From Nostoc sp. JL34 (GTDB lineage: Bacteria > Cyanobacteriota > Cyanobacteriia > Cyanobacteriales > Nostocaceae), in contig NZ_JABXKQ010000037.1 in NCBI RefSeq assembly GCF_017114945.1, forward strand, positions 31,174 to 95,173: a stretch of DNA of 64,000 nt, written 5' to 3'. Below are positions 37,446-45,334 of this stretch, piece after piece. Below the pieces are notes generated by a model, which saw only the letters and a list, made by a program, of their open reading frames with translations, was not told the origin of the DNA and searched no databases. The stretch's first letter is position 1, and each line of letters begins with the position of its first letter. Both the position numbers and the translations under genes were made by a program.

Positions 37446-38143
37446 CTTTAACCTCCTCAGTTTTAACTGCAAAACTGAAAACTTTTTAGAAAATTTTTTT
37501 TCTAGTCTTTTAACAGTCTTTATTGAAATTTGACACTCACCATACCTTTAAGCACAGTGATTTTTAAGACATTGCTGCCTTAATATCCTGTTTTCACAGG
37601 TTCCCAGGCTCACTCTACGGGTTCGGCAGTTTCTCATGGGGGGAAACCCAGACGTTCTTTGCCAGACGCTGTGCGTAGCTTACTTCCCCTTAGGGGTATG
37701 CTGACTCGTTAACCTTGCGCTAGCGCCTTTTCTTCGGAACACTCTGCGATCGCGTAGCGTCTCGTAGAGAAGGGAGAAGATTGCACTCGCTGCCTCACCA
37801 CATTTGCCACAAGGGCGTAGTGATATCTCCTTACGTTGTTTCGGGCGTATACTTTCCCCTAGTCTAGGGGGAGATTTTTAAATCTTGTATTGGCAAAAAT
37901 ATCGTGCCAATTGACACTAGCTTAAAAGAGGCACTGGGTTGCTAACTTTCCCAAAGTTGTAGCAAGTGCCCGTACTTTGTCGGCAGTTTTGATCCCTGGC
38001 CTAAAGCAAAAAATACAGAACTACGTTCGTCTTTCTCCAGGTTTTTTAGCTAGCCTTTCTTATAAAACTGCCCGGAGAGGTAAACAACTCATAGAACTTA
38101 CTTGTCATAAGAGCTGATTTCCTCTCCGGGCTAAAGAAAAACT
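37446..38143. other. Long cpcA-linker spacer with repeat mosaic
   Basis: About 700 bases without a credible gene. Near cpcA is a terminator-like hairpin (38071-38130). The middle (about 37590-37870) is a mosaic of Nostoc dispersed repeats, including the GCGATCGCGTAGCGTCTCGTAGAGA-type unit at 37746-37770 and CCCCTAG-tct-AGGGGG-like pairing near 37856-37871. It has a structured-RNA look (GGTTTCCCCCCATGAG... on the minus strand). It could be a decayed non-autonomous mobile element. Confidence 0.5.
38071..38130 (-). terminator. Attenuating terminator after cpcA
   Basis: CCCGGAGAGG (38121-38130 read on the minus strand) pairs perfectly with CCTCTCCGGG (38071-38080), 10 bp around a 40-base loop, followed by CAGTTTTATA. 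It starts 14 bases after the cpcA stop. Such hairpins are expected to end most cpcBA transcripts or stabilise their 3' end while letting some reach the linker and lyase genes. Confidence 0.75.
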
Positions 38144-38635
38144 CTAGCTTAGAGTATTGATTACATAGTCGATGTAGGAATTTGCTTCAACAGCTGGATC
38201 GCCGCTGAGACCGTGGTTAGCTTTGATGTACTTGAGGGCTTCAATGTACCAGCTAGGAGACAGGTCAAAAGTCCGGTTGATTTCAGCCAAGCCAGAAATC
38301 AAGAAATCATCCAAGGGGCCTGTGCCACCAACAACTAAAGCGTATGTGATAATCCGCAAGTAGTAGCCGACATCACGTACACACTTGCCTTTACCGCGTG
38401 AATCAGACGCGAAGTTAGGGCCTTGTTGTTGAGTGGTGTAAGGGAACTTGTTATACACTGCTTGAGCAGCACCTTCGGTCAAGCGTTGAGCATTGGCGCT
38501 CAATGCTTTTGCTGCTTGTAAGCTAGCAGGAGCTTGGCGGAAGCGACCAAAAGCAACTTGAATTTCGGTGCTGCTGAGGTAGCGTCCTTGAGAATCAGCC
38601 GATGCGATTGCTTCAGTTAGAGGTGTTTTTGTCAT
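38144..38635 (-). CDS. cpcA: C-phycocyanin alpha subunit CpcA
   Basis: 163 residues, full-length globin-like phycobiliprotein ([46 protein letters not shown]). The bilin-binding Cys lies in [13 protein letters not shown] (Cys84 equivalent), the substrate of CpcE/F. It pairs with CpcB to form the phycocyanin monomer and then hexamers in phycobilisome rods. The gene follows cpcB by 91 bases. Confidence 0.98.
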   Translation of the reverse strand: MTKTPLTEAIASADSQGRYLSSTEIQVAFGRFRQAPASLQAAKALSANAQRLTEGAAQAVYNKFPYTTQQQGPNFASDSRGKGKCVRDVGYYLRIITYALVVGGTGPLDDFLISGLAEINRTFDLSPSWYIEALKYIKANHGLSGDPAVEANSYIDYVINTLS

Positions 38636-38726
38636 TTTGGTATTTCCCTTTTACAAACGTTATGGTTGAAATTTTGTTTTGTCCTATGGACAATTATTTA
38701 GTCAACATCAGCAATGCAAGCTTTGC

Positions 38727-39248
38727 TTAAGCTACAGCAGCAGCAGCACGATCGAAATAGCTAGCTATTTCAGATGCCAAAGCACTGCAATCGCCTCTGG
38801 TGATATTGTTTGTATCGTTGACAATTGCCAAAGAAGCTTGTTTCAGCTTTTGAATACCAACAGCAACTGAAGCTCCTGGAGTTCCCAATGCCAAGTAGGT
38901 TTCCCGCAATCCATTGAGGGCACGGTCATCTAGCACGCTGGAATCGCCAGCAAAGATAGCGTAGGTGATATAGCGAAGAATGATGTCCAAGTCTCTGATA
39001 CAAGCAGCTGCACGACGGCTGGTGTAAGCATTACCACCGGGAGTGATCAATTGGGGTTGTTCTGCCCACAAATCACGAGCCGCAGCAGCAACAAGAGCTG
39101 ACGCATTGCTGGTAATACGGTTAACAGCATCTGCACGCTTGTTACCATCTTTGACTAGTTCGCTCAATGCATCCAATTGTGCATCAGAGAGATATTCGCC
39201 GCGTGTATCAGCTTGGGAAACTACTTTTGCAAATGCATCTAAAACCAT
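38727..39248 (-). CDS. cpcB: C-phycocyanin beta subunit CpcB
   Basis: 173 residues. The two chromophore cysteines are in [13 protein letters not shown] (Cys82 equivalent) and [12 protein letters not shown] (Cys153 equivalent), the pattern of phycocyanin rather than phycoerythrocyanin or allophycocyanin. The methylated Asn region (GGNAYTSRR) is present. First gene of the operon, with a long AT-rich leader. Confidence 0.98.
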   Translation of the reverse strand: MVLDAFAKVVSQADTRGEYLSDAQLDALSELVKDGNKRADAVNRITSNASALVAAAARDLWAEQPQLITPGGNAYTSRRAAACIRDLDIILRYITYAIFAGDSSVLDDRALNGLRETYLALGTPGASVAVGIQKLKQASLAIVNDTNNITRGDCSALASEIASYFDRAAAAVA

Positions 39249-40042
39249 TGCGTTAAATCTCCTAATTTGCTTGGTTAAGAATAATTGGACTCAAAACTGA
39301 ATGGTTCAGTTGATTTTTGATGTCAGCATTGCCTGACGAGTTACGAAAGGTTTAAAACAGACATCCAAGAAATAAGTTTACGATCTTCAGGCTTTCAGAT
39401 TAAAACTTTTGTTAAAAAACTTAAAACTTCTGTGAACGACTGGAAAACCTGATTAAGATGTTGTTTTTTACTTCCAAGTTCTCTTTATACAATGCTGCCG
39501 CATCATTATTTATTACAAATTATTGTTATGTTTGTTAATTTCATTTACATAACTTCACATCTTTGTCTCTATTAGACCGTAGAGAAATTTATTCTGGGAA
39601 ATTCCTTAAAGAATACGTAGGTGTAGCCTGCCGCAGGTATCGCGCCTAAAATTATGTACTATTTACTACTTAAATGGTTTTTACTAAAGGCACGCGCCAT
39701 ATTTTTTGCGACTGCTAGGAATACGGAGCAATTAAGTTTTGAGCAATACAAATTGAAATTTTGGCTGATTAGTTATGTAGTGTATTTGTCGCATTTGCTG
39801 TAGCCCAGTATTTCTGTGAGTTTTTCTAGATTTGGAATACAAGGCTGTCTAAGAAGCTCTCAATTGTTAAATTGCAAGATTTACATATTAAAGAAAAAAG
39901 ACTTGATTTTGGATGAATTTCCATGATAGTCTGCGTTCAATATAAACTACGGTTTTTTGACGTATTTACCGTAGTTTATATTGCCCAGTGTGTTTGTCAC
40001 TTTGCTTTCCTCATAGTTAATGGAAACGAAAATCACCTCGTT
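39249..40042. other. Divergent promoter region of the cpc operon and the methyltransferase gene
   Basis: About 790 bases. The cpc side is AT-rich with T-runs and probably holds a long 5' leader and promoter; no TTGCACA-type chromatic-response box was seen. A dispersed Nostoc repeat (CGTAGGTGTAGCCTGCCGCAGG) is at 39616-39647. A perfect 16-bp inverted repeat lies at 39938-39983 before the methyltransferase. Confidence 0.5.
39938..39983. promoter_or_regulatory. Perfect 16-bp inverted repeat upstream of the methyltransferase
   Basis: CAATATAAACTACGGT (39938-39953) and ACCGTAGTTTATATTG (39968-39983) are exact complements with a 14-base spacer. It ends 60 bases before the methyltransferase ATG. 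The AT-rich perfect dyad and position suit an operator for a dimeric repressor or a leader hairpin. Confidence 0.6.
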
Positions 40043-40699
40043 ATGGTAAAAAACTGGTTTGAATGGCACGACCTCTACAAGAACGAACCGAAATTGCAAC
40101 AACGCCTCCAAATTGTGCAGGAATACATTGCCCATAGCTTGAATTTGTCCCAACCAGGGTTAATCCGTGTAGTTAGCGTTTGCGCGGGCGATGGACGAGA
40201 TTTGCTAGGAACACTATCAAATCATCCACGAGCAAAAGATGTTTATGCCCGACTTGTAGAGCTAAATCCCCAGCTAGTTGAACGTGGACAAGAAACAATA
40301 GAATCGTTGGGTTTGACAAAACAAATTGAGTTTATCAATGGTGATGCAACTATTTCCTCGAACTATGTAGGAGCAGTACCAGCAGACATCGTGATTGTAT
40401 GTGGTGTATTCGGCAATCTTGCAGATGAAACTGAACTCAATCGCTTATTGGCAAACCTGAGTTTTCTCAGCAAAAAAGGTGCTTTTGTAATTTGGACTCG
40501 TGGACACTCTCAGGGTATTGCTCACTCTGAAACTGTTCGTAAATTTTTCCGTGAACATGGATTTGAAGAAGTGGACTTCAAACTCACTGCAACAGGAGAC
40601 ATGGGAGTAGGTATTCATCGTTACCTGGGTGAAAGCTTGGCTGCACCCAAAGAGCAACAGTTTTTCGCCTTTACTGGTATTCCAAGTAAAGCCAGATGA
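40043..40699 (+). CDS. Class I SAM-dependent methyltransferase-like protein
   Basis: About 218 residues. A Rossmann methyltransferase core is seen: motif I VVSVCAGDGRDLLGTL, acidic residue in YARLVELNPQLVERG, then FINGDATISSNY and DIVIVCGVFGNLADE. The substrate is unknown. ATG 40043 (MVKNWFEWHDLYKNEP) is chosen because upstream residues of the open frame are encoded by the inverted-repeat region and have no domain. It is divergent from cpcB. Confidence 0.8.
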   Translation: MVKNWFEWHDLYKNEPKLQQRLQIVQEYIAHSLNLSQPGLIRVVSVCAGDGRDLLGTLSNHPRAKDVYARLVELNPQLVERGQETIESLGLTKQIEFINGDATISSNYVGAVPADIVIVCGVFGNLADETELNRLLANLSFLSKKGAFVIWTRGHSQGIAHSETVRKFFREHGFEEVDFKLTATGDMGVGIHRYLGESLAAPKEQQFFAFTGIPSKAR

Positions 40700-40913
40700 A
40701 GAGTGCTGAGTTCCGAGTGCTGAGTAATGAGTGTTAGACCACGCCACAAGAGGTGGGGTATCAACCAACTCCATACAAAAAGATTCCGCCCACAGCCCAC
40801 AATATGCGGGGCTTTTACCATAGTGCAGAAGTAGTGAGTAATCTTCTTGTTACTCATCACTCAGGACTGAGTGTGGTAAATAATATCTCTAAAATTTTTT
40901 TGACACAAAATCT

Positions 40914-42008
40914 ATGACCGCTACAGTTAAGCCTCAGTATGTCAACATCTTTCGCTGTTTTACGCAGCTTTTAGCACCTGGGTTGTTAACCTTGGCAACT
41001 TCGTTAACATTAGTTAGTTGCACAACCCAAGGGCAAAAAGTTCAAACCCTATCTGCTGCGACAAATGTATCTGATACCAATTCCAATTCATCTGGAATTA
41101 AAGCGAAGGTACTCCGTATGGGATATCAATCAGCAGGCGATTTGGTCAGATCGCAAAAAGTATTAGAAAAGCGTCTAGAACCTCTGGGGGTAAAGGTGGA
41201 GTGGGCACAATTTGTCCAAGGGCCACAACTAATGGAAGCGATGAATGTCGGCAAAATTGATTTAGGTTCCGTTGGGGAAACTCCGCCTATTTTCGCTCAA
41301 GCTGCTGGCGCTCAAATCGTTTATGTGGTTGGTTCTCGACGCACTGCAACCACTGGTAGAGCAAGTGTGATTGCTGTCCCACCAAATTCTCCCATTAAGA
41401 GCGTCAAGGATCTCAAAGGACAAAAAATCGTCTTTCAAAAAGCTTCTGCGTCTCACTATTTTGTCTTTAGAGCTTTGGAAGATGCGGGTTTAAAACCCAG
41501 CGATATTAAAATCTTGAGTATACCCACAGTGGAAGCTAGTAGTGCTTTTCTAGAAGGGAAAATTCCGGTTTGGGTAGCGGGCGATCCTTATCTAGCTTTG
41601 GCTGAAAAATCAAGTAAGATCCGAGTAATTAAGACTGCCGAAGGACTTGATACCCCCGGTGCATACTATATTGGTGCAAGGCAGTTTGCGGTTGATAATC
41701 CGGGAATTCTGCGGATAGTGATTGAGGAGATTGATAAACTCCAGCGCTGGGCTGAGGCAAATCCCAAAGAAGTAGCAAAAATCATTGGGCCAATCCAAAA
41801 ACTACCTCCTGACATCATGGAAAAGGTAGTTAGTCGCCGCAGTTATGGTTTGAGAGGCATTTCCCCAGAGTTAATTAAGGAACAACAGCGAGTTGCAGAT
41901 TACTTTTATAAATATGGTGTGATTCCTAAACAAGTCAACATTCAGGAAGCTGTGTTGACACCTGAACAATATCAGGCAATTACTCCAGAATCTATTAGCC
42001 AAAAATAG
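40914..42008 (+). CDS. Aliphatic sulfonate/nitrate-type ABC substrate-binding lipoprotein (SsuA-like)
   Basis: 364 residues. The signal segment is LLAPGLLTLATSLTLVSC with a lipobox Cys, followed by a periplasmic two-lobe binding fold of the SsuA/TauA/NrtA type: LRMGYQSAGDLVRSQKVLEKRLEPLGVKVEWAQFVQGPQLMEAMNVGKIDLGSVGETPPIFAQAAG and DLKGQKIVFQKASASHYFVFRALEDAGL. It would deliver sulfonates or similar ligands to an importer. No permease or ATPase gene lies nearby, so it is an orphan or serves a distant transporter. Confidence 0.87.
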   Translation: MTATVKPQYVNIFRCFTQLLAPGLLTLATSLTLVSCTTQGQKVQTLSAATNVSDTNSNSSGIKAKVLRMGYQSAGDLVRSQKVLEKRLEPLGVKVEWAQFVQGPQLMEAMNVGKIDLGSVGETPPIFAQAAGAQIVYVVGSRRTATTGRASVIAVPPNSPIKSVKDLKGQKIVFQKASASHYFVFRALEDAGLKPSDIKILSIPTVEASSAFLEGKIPVWVAGDPYLALAEKSSKIRVIKTAEGLDTPGAYYIGARQFAVDNPGILRIVIEEIDKLQRWAEANPKEVAKIIGPIQKLPPDIMEKVVSRRSYGLRGISPELIKEQQRVADYFYKYGVIPKQVNIQEAVLTPEQYQAITPESISQK

Positions 42009-42057
42009 GTTGAAAATATTCATTTAAGGGTTATTGGTGTAGATAATTGGTCTTTCA

Positions 42058-42077
42058 AGACGCGATAAATCGCGTCT
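42058..42077 (+). terminator. Dispersed palindrome after the SsuA-like gene
   Basis: AGACGCGAT-aa-ATCGCGTCT, a 9-bp stem, 50 bases after the stop codon and followed by CTAC rather than a T-run. Same repeat family as at 21808. It may end the transcript weakly. Confidence 0.5.
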
Positions 42078-42135
42078 CTACATTAGGGTTTTGGGATTAA
42101 TGGGTTGAGAAACAAGATGAAATTCCTTTGTAAAA

Positions 42136-42951
42136 TTACTCGAATTTATTTTGGAGAAAGGCGATAACGCGCTTGAATGCTTGGGGGTCTTGGTAAAGAA
42201 AGCGATGACCGCCTTTAAAGAACTCTAAATACGAACCTGGTATCTGTTTGTGTATCGCCTCAAGATTGGCAGGAGGAGATATGCCATCGTGATGACCGCC
42301 GCAGATATAGACAGGAAGATGCAGTTGAGAAAGTCGATTATGTGTATCGTGAACAGCACGAGCCTCAAGCTGGCGACGACGGCCAATTTCACGACTTGGT
42401 TCGTCTACACCCTCTTGAGCAGCTGCTAGTGTCAGCTTCACTAAATCCTGAAATTGTGCAGTTCGGCTAGATAGCCAAGTTTCTTCTTGCCACCGGGTAT
42501 CAGCAATTGTGATTTGCCGATGAGCGACTTCCTCAATTGGGAGGTTCACAAGTTCATGTAGTGGATATGATGACCCACCAGCGCCGCCACTACTAGTACA
42601 GGCTAAAACAAGACGTTCAACACGGTGCGGATAGCGCAGTGCCAACTCTTGGGCTACCATACCTCCGAAGGAAATTCCGATGACATGAGCGCTCTCCCAG
42701 CCGACTGCGTTTAACAAAGAGTCTGCATCGGCGGCGTAATCTGCTATGGTGTAGGGAATATCAGGTTTTGAAGTTTGACCCAGACCGCGTTGATCGTAGG
42801 CTAAAATTTCAAAGTGTGGGGCTAAGGGTGAGTCAAAAATAGTAGGCGATCGCCGCAAGTCACCTCCAGTACCACTAATACTGAGCAGGCGTTCACCTGT
42901 GCCACGAATCTCATAATACATTTGCAAATCACGAACCGATACAAATGGCAT
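42136..42951 (-). CDS. Alpha/beta hydrolase, 3-oxoadipate enol-lactonase-like
   Basis: 271 residues with nucleophile elbow GISFGGMVAQ (Ser), YDQRGLGQTSKPD, an acid in CGGHHDGISPP (Asp) and catalytic His in KGGHRFLYQD. Closest by memory to the PcaD/esterase group, but the substrate is not fixed by sequence. It sits alone between the binding protein (convergent) and hpnH. Confidence 0.82.
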   Translation of the reverse strand: MPFVSVRDLQMYYEIRGTGERLLSISGTGGDLRRSPTIFDSPLAPHFEILAYDQRGLGQTSKPDIPYTIADYAADADSLLNAVGWESAHVIGISFGGMVAQELALRYPHRVERLVLACTSSGGAGGSSYPLHELVNLPIEEVAHRQITIADTRWQEETWLSSRTAQFQDLVKLTLAAAQEGVDEPSREIGRRRQLEARAVHDTHNRLSQLHLPVYICGGHHDGISPPANLEAIHKQIPGSYLEFFKGGHRFLYQDPQAFKRVIAFLQNKFE

Positions 42952-43080
42952 GAGTCTTTTTCCTGATGAATTTCGTAGAAGTGGGGTGAGGGAGCGATCG
43001 CAATATCTCTAAATAAGCTCCTTTACTGTTGTTATCGGATGTTGGTGGGCACATTCCAGTGCAATCAAAATCCTTAAAGG

Positions 43081-43113
43081 GTGCGTAGGCGTAGCCCGCC
43101 GCAGGCATCGCAC
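43081..43113. repeat. Dispersed Nostoc repeat (GCGTAGGCGTAGCCCGCCGC)
   Basis: GTGCGTAGGCGTAGCCCGCC continuing into GCAGGCATCGCAC. Core shared with 39616-39647 and, inside a gene, 59354-59387. It is a common Nostoc dispersed element and lies just after hpnH. Confidence 0.75.
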
Positions 43114-43137
43114 CCTTTAAGTAGCATTTAATACTTA

Positions 43138-44157
43138 CTAATTCCTACCAAACACACTCCCAAGGGCACGCGCCATATTTTGTGGTTGCATTGCATCCAT
43201 TGCGGCAGTGGGTTCGTAGCCACAGTGAACCATACAATCGGCACACTTGGGATTACCACTCTTCTGGCCGTATTGACTCCAGTCAGTTTGTGCCAGTAAT
43301 TCCTTGAAGGTAGAGTAATAACCTTCGTTCAGCAGATAGCAAGGTTTTTGCCAACCGAGAACGCTATAACTAGGACTACCCCAAGGCGTACATTCGTAGT
43401 CCTTCTCACCAGTGAGAAAATCTAGGAACAGCGGATTGTGATTAAAGTTCCAGTTTTTTTCACCACTTTTGTATGGGGCCAGAATTTCTCGGAAGAGGGC
43501 GCGTGTTTGTTCGCGGTGGAGAAAATGATCTTGATCTGGTGCCCACTCGTAACTGTAGCCGGGAGAAATCATCATCCCGTCAGTATTTAGTGTTTCCAGA
43601 AAGTTGAAGAACTCTTGCATATCTTTAGGTTCAGTACCTTCAAAGATAGTGGTATTAGTGGTGACACGAAAGCCTTTAGCTTTAGCGGCGCGAATGGCTT
43701 TGACAGCAATATCAAAAACACCTTTACGATCTACGCATTGATCGTGTAATTCCCGCATTCCATCTAAATGCACGCTGAAAGTGAGGTAGGGAGAAGGTTG
43801 AAATTTATCCAGGCTCTTTTCTAATAACAAACCATTGGTACACAAGTAAATATATTTCTTGCGCTCAATCAATCCCTGGACAATCTCATCAATCTGGGGA
43901 TGCAGTAGAGGTTCTCCCCCAGGAATTGAGACAACTGGTGCGCCGCACTCTTCCGCAGCGGCAAAACACTGTTCTGGGGTGAGATTTTGCTTTAAAATTT
44001 CCTTAGGATGTTGGATTTTACCACAACCTGTACAAGCGAGATTACACCGAAAAAGAGGTTCCAACATCAACACTAAGGGGAAGCGTTTGCGTCCTTTCAA
44101 ACGCTGAGTAACAAGATACTTCCCAATATCCATAGCTTGTTGTAGATTAACTGCCAT
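43138..44157 (-). CDS. hpnH: Adenosyl-hopene transferase HpnH (radical SAM)
   Basis: About 339 residues. The radical SAM cluster motif CNLACTGC (Cys38, Cys42, Cys45) follows [13 protein letters not shown], with [13 protein letters not shown] next and a C-terminal Cys-rich SPASM-like end ([20 protein letters not shown]). HpnH adds 5'-deoxyadenosine to diploptene to give adenosylhopane, the first step of extended hopanoids. ATG 44157 ([27 protein letters not shown]) is the family start; the open frame continues to 44280 through spacer DNA. It lies downstream of hpnA across a 19-bp hairpin. Confidence 0.93.
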   Translation of the reverse strand: MAVNLQQAMDIGKYLVTQRLKGRKRFPLVLMLEPLFRCNLACTGCGKIQHPKEILKQNLTPEQCFAAAEECGAPVVSIPGGEPLLHPQIDEIVQGLIERKKYIYLCTNGLLLEKSLDKFQPSPYLTFSVHLDGMRELHDQCVDRKGVFDIAVKAIRAAKAKGFRVTTNTTIFEGTEPKDMQEFFNFLETLNTDGMMISPGYSYEWAPDQDHFLHREQTRALFREILAPYKSGEKNWNFNHNPLFLDFLTGEKDYECTPWGSPSYSVLGWQKPCYLLNEGYYSTFKELLAQTDWSQYGQKSGNPKCADCMVHCGYEPTAAMDAMQPQNMARALGSVFGRN

Positions 44158-44275
44158 TGTTGCGATCGCTCCTCTTTTAAAGATAAATACACCACAGTTA
44201 TTGTCCGTCTGCACAGATGTGCTACCTGCTTCTGACTTGGTTGCAATACAGCCCACCCCACCCTGCATTTGCTGA

Positions 44276-44316
44276 CGCATTTACCCCTCTCCTTGGTAAG
44301 GGGAGGGGTAAATGCG
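44276..44316 (-). repeat. 19-bp hairpin between hpnA and hpnH
   Basis: CGCATTTACCCCTCTCCTT (44276-44294) pairs with AAGGGGAGGGGTAAATGCG (44298-44316) over 19 bp with one wobble and a three-base loop. It is in the hpnA-hpnH spacer and, lacking a T-run, resembles a mobile palindrome that could stabilise or attenuate the operon transcript. Confidence 0.75.
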
Positions 44317-44347
44317 TATTGCATCCGCACGTGAATCGCTATATTTT

Positions 44348-45334
44348 TCATTTGACGTAACCTTGAGCAACAAACCAATCCACAGCATCTTTGAGTGCGA
44401 CTTTCAGCGAAGATTGAGGTAGACCCAATTCTCGTACAGCCTTTGAAGCATTGTAATACATAGGTTGTTTCGCCATCCGAACGCCATCTAATGGTACCGA
44501 GGGCGATTTCCCTAGTGGTGCGAGAATCTTTTCATCAATCCAGGCAACACTCAGGGGCAGCCAAGCGGGTACTGTTCGTTGAGGTGCGATCAAACCTGTG
44601 ATCTCGGCGAGTTCTTCGAGTAGTTGCTTGAGACTGAGGTTTTGATTACCTAAGATATAGCGATCGCCAGATTTACCCCGCTGCAAAGCCAGTAAATGCC
44701 CCCATGCCACATCCCGCACATCGATAAAATTCAGACCAGTATCCAAGTAAAAAGGCATTTGCCGTCGTAAAAATCGCAGTATTATATCACCCGTTGGGGT
44801 AGGTTTGATATCCAACGAACCAATGGGGCTGCTGGGATTAACAATAACTATCTCCTGACCTGTAGCAACGGCTTGCATGGCTTCTTGTTCAGCCAGAAAT
44901 TTAGATTTTTTGTAATCACCCACCAACTTTTCTAAGGGACTCTGATGTGTTTCATCGACAACTTCCCCTGATGATCCTACCCCAATTGCTGCCACTGAAC
45001 TGGTATAGATAGTGCGCTCAATGTTAGCTTTGCGGGCTGCTGCCAACACATGGCGCGTACCCAGGACATTGTGATGGTGGAGTAACTCTCGGTCTGTTTG
45101 CCACAGAGAATAATGGGCTGCCACATGAAATAGATATTGACAACCTGCCATCTGTTGCCAGAGATTTGGATCGTTTAAATCACCTTTGACAATTTCCACA
45201 TCCAAACCGCGTAGGTTCTCCAAATTGCTGCTTGAGCGTACCAGTGCTTTGACTGTGTAACCCTGTTGCAGAAGCAACCGTACCAAATGGGCACCAATAA
45301 AACCCGTACCTCCCGTGACAAAAACCTGGCTCAA
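44348..45334 (-). CDS. hpnA: Hopanoid-associated sugar epimerase HpnA
   Basis: 328-residue extended SDR: NAD(P) site VTGGTGFIGAHLVRLLLQQGY, ALVRSSSNLENLRGLDVEIVKGDL, TSSVAAIG, a YKKSK active-site pair and NPSSPIGSLDIKPTPTG, all typical of HpnA. It is thought to act in hopanoid side-chain tailoring, but its reaction is not settled. The start codon overlaps the stop of the RND pump gene by four bases (ATGA), so the two are translationally coupled. Confidence 0.92.
   Translation of the reverse strand: MSQVFVTGGTGFIGAHLVRLLLQQGYTVKALVRSSSNLENLRGLDVEIVKGDLNDPNLWQQMAGCQYLFHVAAHYSLWQTDRELLHHHNVLGTRHVLAAARKANIERTIYTSSVAAIGVGSSGEVVDETHQSPLEKLVGDYKKSKFLAEQEAMQAVATGQEIVIVNPSSPIGSLDIKPTPTGDIILRFLRRQMPFYLDTGLNFIDVRDVAWGHLLALQRGKSGDRYILGNQNLSLKQLLEELAEITGLIAPQRTVPAWLPLSVAWIDEKILAPLGKSPSVPLDGVRMAKQPMYYNASKAVRELGLPQSSLKVALKDAVDWFVAQGYVK

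Noticed and set aside
40445..40774. 109-codon minus-strand frame over the methyltransferase end
   Set aside because: Antisense shadow of a recognisable methyltransferase gene plus repeat-rich spacer.
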